DNA of 64,000 nt, from the NCBI RefSeq assembly GCF_025499425.1, contig NZ_JAIMCB010000004.1, forward strand, positions 1 through 64,000, in the 5' to 3' direction. Below, piece after piece: positions 36,548-45,246 of the stretch (the stretch's first letter is position 1; every line of letters starts with the position of its first letter). Source of the stretch: Acidiferrimicrobium sp. IK. GTDB taxonomy: Bacteria > Actinomycetota > Acidimicrobiia > Acidimicrobiales > Palsa-688. Made by a program: the position numbers and the translations under genes. The notes under the pieces were generated by a model. It did no database searches. It was not told the DNA's origin and saw only the letters and a list, made by a program, of their open reading frames with translations.

Positions 36548-37030
36548 TCAGCGGGTGGGCCGGCCGGCCTGGTGGCGGTGGGCCATCAGTCGCAGCTGGG
36601 CGACGCGGGCTGCGCTAACCAGGAGGACGATGATCCCCCCGGCGACCGCCGAAGCCAGCACCAGGAGTCCGATCGGCATTTTGAAGCTGGCGCCGAGGAA
36701 GTGGACCGTGGCGTCGCGCAGGTTCTGGGCGATGAAGATGATCACCAGCACCAAGACCACCAACCCGACCGACACACCCACGTAGGCGGCGCTGGTCCGA
36801 GTCTTGGGTACCACGAGAGGCGGGTTCTGTGAAGGCCCGGGATCGGTCTGGGGGGCCTCAGGCGGAGGCGAGGTCACCGGATCAGCCGCCGCCTGAGGCG
36901 AGCCGGGCTCGATGTCAGCCGGCGCCGCGGCTTGCCACGCAGTGGCCGGCGGAGGCGGCAGTTGATCCAGGGAGGTCACCGGTGCAGCACCGGCACCGGC
37001 CTCGGCGCGCTGATGCTTGAAGAGGCCCAC
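36548..37030 (-). CDS. LapA-domain (DUF1049) membrane protein
   Basis: A 160-residue protein with about 80 disordered Pro/Ala-rich N-terminal residues, then two transmembrane helices (SAAYVGVSVGLVVLVLVII and MPIGLLVLASAVAGGIIVLL) separated by IAQNLRDATVHFLG, the LapA/YciS signature. In E. coli, LapA works with LapB in LPS control. Here, without LPS, the role is unknown. Confidence 0.85.
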   Translation of the reverse strand: MGLFKHQRAEAGAGAAPVTSLDQLPPPPATAWQAAAPADIEPGSPQAAADPVTSPPPEAPQTDPGPSQNPPLVVPKTRTSAAYVGVSVGLVVLVLVIIFIAQNLRDATVHFLGASFKMPIGLLVLASAVAGGIIVLLVSAARVAQLRLMAHRHQAGRPTR

Positions 37031-37103
37031 GGGTAGCCCCTACCCCGCCAGGCCGTCGACCAGACGCCGGTGGCCGGAGCGGGGCACCGGTACGCTCGCG
37101 GGG

Positions 37104-38468
37104 ATGGCAGCACTTTCCCCCCTCGACGGCCGCTACGCCTCGCAGCTGACCGATTTCGCCGATGCCTTCTCCGAGGACGCGCTGCTGCGCCAGCGCTTCG
37201 CGGTCGAGGTGGAGTGGCTCCTCGCCTTGTCGCAGCGACCGGAGATCGGGGAGTTGGCGCCGGTCGACGAGGCGACGGCCGCGACGATGCGCGGCTGGGT
37301 CCGTGATTTCGGCGCCGCCGACGTCGATGCCATCAAAGCCATCGAGCGGCGCACCAACCACGACGTCAAGGCCGTGGAGTACCACCTGAAGGACAAGCTG
37401 GCGGCCGTCGGCTTCGGGCCGGGGGCGGAGTTCGTGCACTTCGCGTGCACATCCGAGGACATCAACAACCTGGCCTACACGCTCATGTTGCGCGACGGCC
37501 TGCGCTCCGGTTGGCTGCCGCTGGCCGACGGGCTGGTCGGCGAGGTTTGGGGTCTGGCGGAGGCCCACGCTGCGCTGCCGATGCCCAGCCACACCCACGG
37601 GCAAACCGCCACGCCGACCACCCTCGGCAAGGAACTGGCCGTCTTCGTGAGCCGGTGGCGGCGGCAGCTCGCAGGGGTGCGGGCCATCCCGCTCAGCGCG
37701 AAGTTCAACGGTGCGGTCGGGACCTACGGCGCCCATCAGGTCGCCTACCCGGAGGTGCCGTGGATCGAGGTGTCCCGGCAGTTCGTCGAAGGGTTCGGCC
37801 TGCAGTGGAACCCGCTGACCACCCAGATCGAATCCCACGACGCCCTCGGCGAGGTCCTGCACGCGGTCGTGCGCACCAACACCATCCTCATCGACTTCTG
37901 CCGCGACATGTGGGAGTACATCAGCCGCGCCTACCTGCGCCAGCAGACCGTCGCCGGCGAGGTCGGGTCCTCGACCATGCCGCACAAGGTCAACCCGATC
38001 GACTTCGAGAACGCCGAGGCCAACGCCGGGGTGTCCTCCGCCCTCGCCGAGCACCTGGCGAGCAAGCTGATGATCTCCCGCATGCAGCGGGACCTGTCGG
38101 ATTCCTCCGCCATCCGCAACCTCGGCGTGGCCATCGGTCACTCCGGCCTGGCGTTGCGGGCGGCGCGGCGCGGCTTGGCACGCGTCGCCCCCTCCGCCGA
38201 GGTGATGGCCGCCGACCTCGACGGCCAGTGGGAGGTGCTGGCCGAGGCGATCCAGACGGTGATGCGCCGCTACGGCTACGACGAGCCCTACGAGCGGCTG
38301 AAGGCTCTGACCCGCGGCACCACCGTCGGCCCCAAGGACGTACAGGAATTCGTCAAGGAGCTGGCCCTGCCCGCCGAGGCCGAAGCCAGGCTCCTCGCGC
38401 TGACCCCGGCAGGCTATGTCGGTCTGGCCCCCGAGCTGGTCGCCTACGCCCGGCCGCCCGAGCAGTGA
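37104..38468 (+). CDS. purB: adenylosuccinate lyase
   Basis: A 454-residue fumarase/aspartase-superfamily enzyme used twice in purine synthesis (SAICAR to AICAR and adenylosuccinate to AMP). The start SPLDGRYASQL and signature GSSTMPHKVNPIDFENAEAN place it with the E. coli-type PurB. The catalytic His is in SHTHGQTATPTT. ATG 37104 follows GCGGGG. pxpA begins 16 bp later, possibly on the same transcript. Confidence 0.95.
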   Translation: MAALSPLDGRYASQLTDFADAFSEDALLRQRFAVEVEWLLALSQRPEIGELAPVDEATAATMRGWVRDFGAADVDAIKAIERRTNHDVKAVEYHLKDKLAAVGFGPGAEFVHFACTSEDINNLAYTLMLRDGLRSGWLPLADGLVGEVWGLAEAHAALPMPSHTHGQTATPTTLGKELAVFVSRWRRQLAGVRAIPLSAKFNGAVGTYGAHQVAYPEVPWIEVSRQFVEGFGLQWNPLTTQIESHDALGEVLHAVVRTNTILIDFCRDMWEYISRAYLRQQTVAGEVGSSTMPHKVNPIDFENAEANAGVSSALAEHLASKLMISRMQRDLSDSSAIRNLGVAIGHSGLALRAARRGLARVAPSAEVMAADLDGQWEVLAEAIQTVMRRYGYDEPYERLKALTRGTTVGPKDVQEFVKELALPAEAEARLLALTPAGYVGLAPELVAYARPPEQ

Positions 38469-38483
38469 CCGGCGCCCGCGGCC

Positions 38484-39275
38484 ATGACCGCCGGTGACCC
38501 CGCTCCGGTGAGCCTCTCCGTCGACCTCAACGCCGACCTCGGCGAGGGGTTCGGGCCGTGGACGATGGGAGACGACGACGGGCTGCTGGAGGTGATCACC
38601 AGCGCCAACGTGGCGTGCGGCTTCCACGCCGGCGACCCTTCGATCATGGCCCGGGTGTGCGAGCGGGCCGTTGCCGTCGGCGTCGCGATCGGCGCGCACG
38701 TGTCGTACCGGGACCTGGTCGGCTTCGGGCGCAGGGACCTGGATGTCGAGCCGGGCGCGTTGCGCGACGACGTGTTGTACCAACTCGGAGCCCTGGCCGG
38801 TTTCGCTCGCGCCGCCGGAGGCCGGGTGTCGTACGTGAAACCGCACGGGGCCCTGTACCACCGGGCGTGCGCTCAGCCCGACGCCGCGGCCGCCGTGGTC
38901 GAGGCGGTGGCTGCTTTCGGGGACGGCGTCGGGGTGCTCGCCCTTCCCGGCAGCGCTCTGCTCAGCGCGGCCGCCAGTGCCGGCGTCCCGGCCTTCGCCG
39001 AGGGGTACCTGGACCGGGGTTATGAGCCGGGCGGCGGGCTCCTCCACCGGTCGCGGCCGGGCGCGGTCATCGACGACAGCGCCGCGATCGCGGCTCGCGC
39101 GGTGCGCATCGCCGTCGACGGCGAGGTTACAGCCAGCACCGGCGAGGTGGTGGCCCTGTCGGTGGTGTCGCTGTGCGCGCACGGCGACACGCCGTCCGCG
39201 GTGGCGTCCGCCCGCGCCGCGCGACGGGCGCTGGAGTCAGCCGGGGTGACGGTCCGGGCGTTCGCAGCGGCGTGA
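38484..39275 (+). CDS. pxpA: 5-oxoprolinase subunit A (LamB/YcsF family)
   Basis: A 263-residue protein with the PxpA signature DLNADLGEGFGPW (about 13-25), ANVACGFHAGDPSIM, AHVSYRDLVGFGRR and YVKPHGALYHRA. With PxpB and PxpC it hydrolyses 5-oxoproline to glutamate using ATP. The downstream fused pxpBC gene overlaps by 4 bases (GTGA), so the subunits are made together. Confidence 0.93.
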   Translation: MTAGDPAPVSLSVDLNADLGEGFGPWTMGDDDGLLEVITSANVACGFHAGDPSIMARVCERAVAVGVAIGAHVSYRDLVGFGRRDLDVEPGALRDDVLYQLGALAGFARAAGGRVSYVKPHGALYHRACAQPDAAAAVVEAVAAFGDGVGVLALPGSALLSAAASAGVPAFAEGYLDRGYEPGGGLLHRSRPGAVIDDSAAIAARAVRIAVDGEVTASTGEVVALSVVSLCAHGDTPSAVASARAARRALESAGVTVRAFAAA

Positions 39276-40957
39276 GCGGGCCCGACCAGGGAACCGAGGA
39301 CCGCCCCGGCGGTGACGGGAGTCTGGCGGAAGCCGGGATCTCCATCCGCCCCGTCGGGGAGGGAGCGGTGCTGCTGGAGGCCCCGGGGTGGCCGCCCGTC
39401 GCGCTCGCGGCCGCGGTGCGAGAGGCGGCGGTTCGCCCCCTGCCCGGCCGGGCGTTGCCACCCGTCCGCGGGTTGCAGGACGTCGTGCCCGGCGCGGCCA
39501 CCGTTCTCGTCGTCGTCGCCGGCGGCGAGGAGATCGCCGCTCTGCTCTCGGTGATCGCAGGCATCCCGGACCGCCAGCCACCGTCACCTTCCGATCCGGG
39601 CGAAGAGGAAACGGTCGAGATCCCGGTGGTCTACGACGGTGCAGACCTCGACGAGGTCGCCCGCCACTGCGGGCTGACGGTCGCCGAAGTCGTCGCCGCC
39701 CATCAAGGTGCCGTCTACCAGGCGGCGTTTTGCGGGTTCGCTCCCGGGTTCGCCTACCTGAGCGGGCTGCCCGAACGCCTGTGGGTGCCTAGACGCCGTT
39801 CGCCGCGCCCGGCGGTGCCCGCCGGTTCGGTGGCCGTAGCCGACCGTTACAGCGCGGTCTACCCGGCGCCGAGCCCGGGGGGATGGCAGCTGCTCGGGCG
39901 GACCGACGTCGCGGTGTGGGACATCCGGCGCCAGCCGCCGGCGCTGCTCTCGCCGGGGACCCACGTCCGCTTCGTCGCGGCCGAACGCTCCCGGCGGCCG
40001 GCGGCCACCGCCACCAGGTCGAGCTCGCCGGAGGAGCCTCCCGCCGCCGGCGCCCTACACGTCCTAGACCCGGGAGTGCTCACCACCGTGCAGGACCCGG
40101 GCCGCCCCGGGCTCGGCCACCAGGGTGTACCGCCGTCGGGCTGGCTCGACGGGCCCGCCGCCCGCCTGGCCAACCGTCTGGTCGGCAACGATGACGGGGC
40201 GGCGCTGCTCGAGGCGACCATCGGAGGTCCGCGGCTACGCCTCGATCTGCCTCCCGGCGCCAGCCGGGCGGTCGCGGTCACCGGTGCGGAGGTGTCACTC
40301 AGCGTCGACGGCCGGCCCGCGGCGACCAACGCCCCCCTCGAGGTGAACGGGGGAAGCCGGATCGAGGTCGGCTGGGCCCGCGAAGGGGCTCGGGCCTACC
40401 TGGCCGTCGCCGGCGGCCTCGACGTCCCACCGGTCCTCGCCAGCCGCGCCACCGATCTGCTGAGCGGTATCGGCCCGCCGCGCCTGGCGGCTGGGCAGTC
40501 GCTGGCCCTCGGCCCGGACGGGGGGCGCCGCAGCGGACTTGATGTGGCTCCCATACGACGGCCGCATCCCCAGCCGCTGCTGCGGGTGCTACCGGGTCCC
40601 CGCGACGACTGGTTCGGGCCCGACGCGCTGGCGGTGCTGGCCGCGACGACCTGGACCGTAGGGTCGGAGAGCAACCGGGTCGGGCTGCGCCTTTCGGGGG
40701 CGGTGCTGGCGCGCTCGCGGCCGGGGGAGCTGCCTCCGGAGGGGTTGATCGCCGGCGCCTTGCAGGTTCCGCCCTCGGGGGAGCCGGTGCTGTTCCTCGC
40801 CGACCACCCGGTGACTGGCGGATACCCGGTACTGGGCGTGGTGGTCGGCGCCGACATGCACTTGGCCGCGCAGCTGCGTCCCGGGGCTTCGCTGCGCTTC
40901 GCCCTGGTGCGATCAGCCCGAGCGGCCGATTCCCAGTCAGGCGCCGAGGCGGGGTAG
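39272..40957 (+). CDS. 5-oxoprolinase subunits B and C fused (PxpB-PxpC)
   Basis: A 561-residue fusion. About residues 20-245 are PxpB/KipI-like (AAFCGFAPGFAYLSGLPERL, SVAVADRYSAVYPAPSPGGW), and about 265-555 are PxpC/KipA-like (LTTVQDPGRPGLGHQGVPPSG, SNRVGLRLSG, LADHPVTGGYPVLGVV). A short Pro/Ser linker joins them. GTG 39272 overlaps the pxpA stop. The 3' end overlaps the convergent mftF by 21 bp. Confidence 0.9.
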   Translation: MSGPDQGTEDRPGGDGSLAEAGISIRPVGEGAVLLEAPGWPPVALAAAVREAAVRPLPGRALPPVRGLQDVVPGAATVLVVVAGGEEIAALLSVIAGIPDRQPPSPSDPGEEETVEIPVVYDGADLDEVARHCGLTVAEVVAAHQGAVYQAAFCGFAPGFAYLSGLPERLWVPRRRSPRPAVPAGSVAVADRYSAVYPAPSPGGWQLLGRTDVAVWDIRRQPPALLSPGTHVRFVAAERSRRPAATATRSSSPEEPPAAGALHVLDPGVLTTVQDPGRPGLGHQGVPPSGWLDGPAARLANRLVGNDDGAALLEATIGGPRLRLDLPPGASRAVAVTGAEVSLSVDGRPAATNAPLEVNGGSRIEVGWAREGARAYLAVAGGLDVPPVLASRATDLLSGIGPPRLAAGQSLALGPDGGRRSGLDVAPIRRPHPQPLLRVLPGPRDDWFGPDALAVLAATTWTVGSESNRVGLRLSGAVLARSRPGELPPEGLIAGALQVPPSGEPVLFLADHPVTGGYPVLGVVVGADMHLAAQLRPGASLRFALVRSARAADSQSGAEAG

Positions 40958-42547
40958 CAGCGCCCTGGCGCTGCGGGCCCGAACACAGCCGGCCCACACC
41001 CCCGACCCGTAGGCCGCGTCATCGGCCAGGCGGAACACCACCCACCGCACGAGCCCCAGAGGCCGCCCGGCCCGCTGCCACTCGGCGAGGAGCGGCGCCA
41101 CGACCAGGGCGACGAGGCGGCCGGAACGGCGCGGCGCGACGAGGCACGCCAGCACCGCCGGCGGCCACCAGGTCCGCCGCGCCGCCTCCGCGAAAGCCCG
41201 GCCGCCGGCCAGGTGGCCGCCGAGCGCGATCCGTGCGGCCGCGGATAGCGGCAGCCCGGTGCGGTGACGGACACGCCGAGTGCTCCAACCGAGCGCGCCG
41301 GCGGCGACGGCGCCGGCGACCACCGCCCCGCCCGCGGCGGGCGGGACGGCGACGGTCGCGGTCCACGCCATAGCTGCGGGCCAGGGCAGCGATAAGGGAG
41401 CGACCGACGACCGGTGGCGGGCCGCCAGGGGGGCCGCGGAACGTCCGTAGGCGTGCCTTTGGCGCAGCGCAGCCTCCAGTGACGGGCGGGCCGGGTGCCC
41501 GACTCGGGCCCCCGGCTCGTAGCGGACCCTCCAACCGCCGGCGACCAGCCTCCAGACCAGGTCGACGTCCTCGCCGACGGGCATGGTCTCGTCGAAGCCC
41601 GCTACCGCTTCGAGGGCGCTGCGCCGCACGACCAGGGCCGCGCTCGGGAGGTAGGTGACTTTCCCGTCGGGGCGCACCGGGCCAGGATCCGGGCCGAGGT
41701 CGAGAGGGGAGCGGACCTGCTCATAACGGGTGAGCCAAGCCGCCGCCCGCTGACCGAGCGGGCCCGCACCCGCCCAGCCCGCACCCGCCCGGCCGGCACC
41801 CGCCGGGCCGGCGCCCGCCCGGCGTTTGCCGCCCGGCGGGGGAGGCAGCGCGGTCACTCGCGGTGCCACCGCCGCGACCGACTCGTCGGCGAGGTGCCCT
41901 GCCAAGGCCTCCAGCCAGCCGGGGGCCGGGATGCAGTCGGCATCCAAGAACGCGATCGTGGAGCCGCTGGCTGCTCGCCACCCGGTGTTGCGGGCTGCGG
42001 CCGGGCCCCCTCGCACCGGCCGGCGGACCAGCGTGACCGGCGCAGCGCAACCGGCGACCGCCGCGGCGACCGCTTCGGGGTCGCCCGACCCGTCGTCGGC
42101 CACCACGATCTCGACACCGGCCCTAGCGAGGGGAGCGAGCGCCCTCAGGGTGGCCGCCAGGCCGTCCGGCCGGTCGTGGACGGGGATCACGACCGAGACT
42201 CCGGCGTCGTGGCCTACCGGCCGGCCCGGCACGACCGGGACGGCGATGCCGCTGTCGGTCAACCGCCTGGCCAGCACCGCGTGGGCGTCGCCGGTGGGCA
42301 CCGGGGCCCCCGCCAGCCACCGGTCGAGCGCGGCGGCGCCGGCGTCGGTGATGCGCAGCACCCGCATCGGGGCGCCGCCGATCAGCGTCGTCGGGGTGGT
42401 CCGCCGCGTCGCTCGGGCCAAGACGATGCCCCACCCCGCCGGCCACGAGGACCCGCCCCGCCCAGGCGGGGACGCCTCGGCCGCCGCGCCGGCGCGCGGG
42501 GACGTCGGAGGGCCCGCGGCGGGCCCGGCGCGGGCCGAGCGGGTCAG
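40937..42547 (-). CDS. mftF: mycofactocin glycosyltransferase MftF
   Basis: A GT2-family enzyme that extends the mycofactocin glycan. GT-A motifs are VSVVIPVHDRPDGLAATL, VVADDGSGD, the metal motif FLDADCIPAPGW and MPVGEDVDLVWRL; hydrophobic helices follow, and the tail VVFRLADDAAYGSGVWAGCV matches MftF. The start is uncertain: family similarity begins upstream of ATG 42367 and TTG 42421 (WPAGWGIVLARA, IGGAPMRVLRI). The frame is open to a CTG at 42547 overlapping the upstream TGA (CTGA) and to GTG 42601. From 42367 the protein has 476 residues, the usual size. Confidence 0.9.
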   Translation of the reverse strand: MTRSARAGPAAGPPTSPRAGAAAEASPPGRGGSSWPAGWGIVLARATRRTTPTTLIGGAPMRVLRITDAGAAALDRWLAGAPVPTGDAHAVLARRLTDSGIAVPVVPGRPVGHDAGVSVVIPVHDRPDGLAATLRALAPLARAGVEIVVADDGSGDPEAVAAAVAGCAAPVTLVRRPVRGGPAAARNTGWRAASGSTIAFLDADCIPAPGWLEALAGHLADESVAAVAPRVTALPPPPGGKRRAGAGPAGAGRAGAGWAGAGPLGQRAAAWLTRYEQVRSPLDLGPDPGPVRPDGKVTYLPSAALVVRRSALEAVAGFDETMPVGEDVDLVWRLVAGGWRVRYEPGARVGHPARPSLEAALRQRHAYGRSAAPLAARHRSSVAPLSLPWPAAMAWTATVAVPPAAGGAVVAGAVAAGALGWSTRRVRHRTGLPLSAAARIALGGHLAGGRAFAEAARRTWWPPAVLACLVAPRRSGRLVALVVAPLLAEWQRAGRPLGLVRWVVFRLADDAAYGSGVWAGCVRARSARALLPRLGA

Positions 42548-43515
42548 TTTCCGGCGGGGCGCCGGCCGCCGCCGGCGCCTTCGGCCAGGGCCTTGTGCCA
42601 CTCGATGGTCCGGAGCAGACCGTCGCGCAGGTCGACGACGGGGCGCCACCCGAGCAGCGTCGAGGCCAGGGTGATGTCGGGTTGGCGGACCAGCGGATCG
42701 TCGACGGGCATGTCCTCGTAGACCACCTTCGACCCGGACCCGGTCAGCTCGAGGACCAGGTCGGCCAGTTGGGCGACGGTCATCTCGGCGGAGTTGCCGA
42801 TGTTGATCGGCCCCCGCTCTTGGCTGTTGATCATGGCGAGCAGGCCGGCGATGAGATCGTCCACGTAGCAAAACGACCGGGTCTGCGACCCGCTCCCGTA
42901 GATGGTTAGCGGCTCACCCGAAAGGGCCTGGGCGATGAAGTTGGACACCACCCGCCCGTCCTGGGGGCGCAGCCGGGGTCCGTAGGTGTTGAAGATCCGC
43001 ACTATCCCCACGTTCGCGTCGCGATAGCGGGCGTGAGCCACGAGCAGGGCTTCAGAGAACCGCTTCGACTCGTCATAGACGCTGCGCGGCCCGACCGGGT
43101 TGACGTTGCCCCAGTAGCTCTCGGGCTGCGGGTGGACCGTCGGGTCTCCGTACACCTCGCTGGTCGACGCGAACACCAGGCGGGCGCCGTGCTCCATGGC
43201 CAGGTCCACCGCGGCCTGGGTCCCGCGGCTGCCGACCGCGAGAGTCTCCAGCGCAAGGCGCAGGTACTCGGGCGGCGACGCGGGGCACGCCAGGTGGGCG
43301 ACCACGTCGACCGGTCCGCTGAGGGGGATCCCTTCGCTCACGTCCGCCTCGACGAACTGGAAGCGGGGGTTGTCCGAAAAGCCGTCCAGGTTGGACGGCA
43401 GCCCGGTGCAGAGGTTGTCGACCGCCACGACCGTGTCACCGGCGCGCAGCAGGGCTTCGCAGAGGTGGGACCCGAGGAAGCCGGCACCGCCGGTGACGAC
43501 GACCCTGCGGCTCAC
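42544..43515 (-). CDS. UDP-glucuronate decarboxylase-like NDP-sugar epimerase
   Basis: A 323-residue extended SDR. GGAGFLGSH binds NAD. HLACPASPPEYLR, STSEVYGDPTVHPQPESYWG, NPVGPRSVYDESKR (YxxxK) and FNTYGPRLRPQDGRVVSNFI are hallmarks of UDP-xylose synthase, which converts UDP-glucuronate to UDP-xylose. It lies between the SDR and mftF genes in the mycofactocin cluster, so it may supply a sugar donor for glycosylation. That link is inference. Confidence 0.88.
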   Translation of the reverse strand: MSRRVVVTGGAGFLGSHLCEALLRAGDTVVAVDNLCTGLPSNLDGFSDNPRFQFVEADVSEGIPLSGPVDVVAHLACPASPPEYLRLALETLAVGSRGTQAAVDLAMEHGARLVFASTSEVYGDPTVHPQPESYWGNVNPVGPRSVYDESKRFSEALLVAHARYRDANVGIVRIFNTYGPRLRPQDGRVVSNFIAQALSGEPLTIYGSGSQTRSFCYVDDLIAGLLAMINSQERGPINIGNSAEMTVAQLADLVLELTGSGSKVVYEDMPVDDPLVRQPDITLASTLLGWRPVVDLRDGLLRTIEWHKALAEGAGGGRRPAGN

Positions 43516-43641
43516 CTCCCCACCGACCGGTGGGCGCCGGCGACTGGCCGCTGGACCCGACGGTGGCGCACAGACAAACGATCCTCCAGTTGGCCGGCCG
43601 TCCGGCCGTTCACCGACGGAGCAATCTAGTGCCGGCGCCGA

Positions 43642-44448
43642 TCAGCGGGCGCTCATGCCGGCGTCGACGGGTAGCACCGCGCCGGTGACAGCGCCGCTGT
43701 CCTCGGAACACAGCCACGCCAGGAGGGCGGCCGGCTCGTCGGGGTCGAGGAGGCGGGGCAGCATGTGGTGGGTGGCGAACTCGGTCGTGTCGGGCAGGCC
43801 GTACACCGCGGCGCTGGCGTCGAGCATCGCGGTTGCGGTCGATCCGGGGGCGATGGCGTTGGCCGTCACGCCGTGGGGTCCGAGCTCGGCGGCCAGCGCC
43901 CGGACCAGGCCGATGACACCGGCTTTGGCCGCGCAGTAGGCGCTCAGGCGGGGCAATCCCACCAGGCCACCGGTGGACGCCACCGCCACGAATCGGCCCC
44001 GTCGCGGCGCCGGCCTGGCCAGCAGCGCCGGGACCGCGGCGCGAGCCAGGCGCCACGGCCCCTCGAGGTTTATGCCGATCATGGCCTGCCACGCCTCGTC
44101 GCTCACGTCCCAGGCGTCGGGTCCCCCCGTGATGGCCCCGGCGACGGCCACCGCGGCGTCGAGACCTCCGAAACGCTCGACCGCGGTCGCCACCGCGGCG
44201 TCCATCCCGGCCTGGTCGCGCACGTCAGCGGTCACTCCGACTGCGGTGTCGGGGCCGCCACAGTCCCCGACTACCGAGGCGAGGTCCTCGGGGCGGGCCA
44301 GGTGGTAGGCGAGCGCCGGGTCGTCCGCGCACGCGTCGACGAGGACCAGCCGCCATCCGCTGGCGGCCAGGCGGCGAGCCGTGGCCGCGCCCATCCCCCG
44401 CGCCGCGCCGGTGATCACCGCGACCGGAGCGGCCAGCGACGGGGTCAC
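43642..44448 (-). CDS. SDR-family oxidoreductase, mycofactocin-associated
   Basis: A 268-residue short-chain dehydrogenase from GTG 44448, overlapping the mftE stop (GTGA). GAARGMGAATARRL binds NAD(P), NAG-like region VAGAITG, Ser in VAVASTGGLVG, and YxxxK in LSAYCAAKAG. PGSTATAMLDASAAVYGLPD and the insert after it resemble SDRs found only in genomes with mycofactocin, where NADH stays bound and mycofactocin re-oxidises it. Substrate, probably an alcohol, is unknown. Confidence 0.88.
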   Translation of the reverse strand: MTPSLAAPVAVITGAARGMGAATARRLAASGWRLVLVDACADDPALAYHLARPEDLASVVGDCGGPDTAVGVTADVRDQAGMDAAVATAVERFGGLDAAVAVAGAITGGPDAWDVSDEAWQAMIGINLEGPWRLARAAVPALLARPAPRRGRFVAVASTGGLVGLPRLSAYCAAKAGVIGLVRALAAELGPHGVTANAIAPGSTATAMLDASAAVYGLPDTTEFATHHMLPRLLDPDEPAALLAWLCSEDSGAVTGAVLPVDAGMSAR

Positions 44449-45218
44449 CCGGCGCCGCCCGCCACCGCGACGCTCCCGCCCGGCGAGGGCCCGGCCGGCG
44501 GACGGGGCGACCAGCTTTCGAGCGCCGCGAGCAGGTCGGTGGTCCACGCATCGAGGATCTTGACCCCCGCCTCCGCGGTCGCCCCGGCCGGATCCCCGAG
44601 CACGCCGTTGGGTGCCACCGCCCCGACGCCACCGTCCCGCAGAGCCGGGAGGATGGCAGACAGCGGACGGGTGTCACCGGCCGCGGCCCGCCCGGCGCGG
44701 ACCAGGCCGGCGTCGAGGGCCAAGACGACCGACGTCTCGACGAACCCGGCGTGGGCGTCGGCGGGCCGGCCGGCAGCCTCGGCGGCGCTCGCCGCCGACG
44801 GTGACCACGCCAGGACCCGCCGGCCTTCGCTCTCCAGCAGGGACACCGCGTCGTTTACCGCCAGGCTGTTACCGCCGTGAGCCGAGACCAGCACCACGCC
44901 GGCGAACGCGTCGGCGGAGCGCACCAGTTCGACGATCACCGTGCGCAGGGCGTCGACGCCGATCGACAGCGTCCCGGCGAAGCCGGCGTGCTCGCCGCTG
45001 GCGCCATAGGGGAGGGCGGGCGCGACCACCGCGTCCCCGCGGGCGGCGGCCACCCGACCGGCCAGAGCGCCGGCCACCATCGTGTCGGTCCCGAACGGGA
45101 GGTGAGCTCCGTGCTGTTCGCAGGCGCCGAGGGGGACAACGAGGATCCCGTCTCCGGCGTCGGGCCACGCCCGCTCGGCGAGGACCATGGCGTCGCGACC
45201 GGTACCAGAGGTCACCAC
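44445..45218 (-). CDS. mftE: mycofactocin precursor peptidase MftE
   Basis: A 257-residue creatininase-family amidohydrolase. Metal motifs are VVPLGACEQHGAHLPFGTDT, VSAHGGNSLAVND and HAGFVETS. MftE trims the MftC-modified peptide to release the C-terminal Val-Tyr unit. It follows mftC by 28 bp; GTG 45218 or ATG 45188 may be the start. mftD, often beside it, is absent. Confidence 0.93.
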   Translation of the reverse strand: MVTSGTGRDAMVLAERAWPDAGDGILVVPLGACEQHGAHLPFGTDTMVAGALAGRVAAARGDAVVAPALPYGASGEHAGFAGTLSIGVDALRTVIVELVRSADAFAGVVLVSAHGGNSLAVNDAVSLLESEGRRVLAWSPSAASAAEAAGRPADAHAGFVETSVVLALDAGLVRAGRAAAGDTRPLSAILPALRDGGVGAVAPNGVLGDPAGATAEAGVKILDAWTTDLLAALESWSPRPPAGPSPGGSVAVAGGAG

Positions 45219-45246
45219 CGGTGGGACTCGCCGCCCTCCATCGCCG

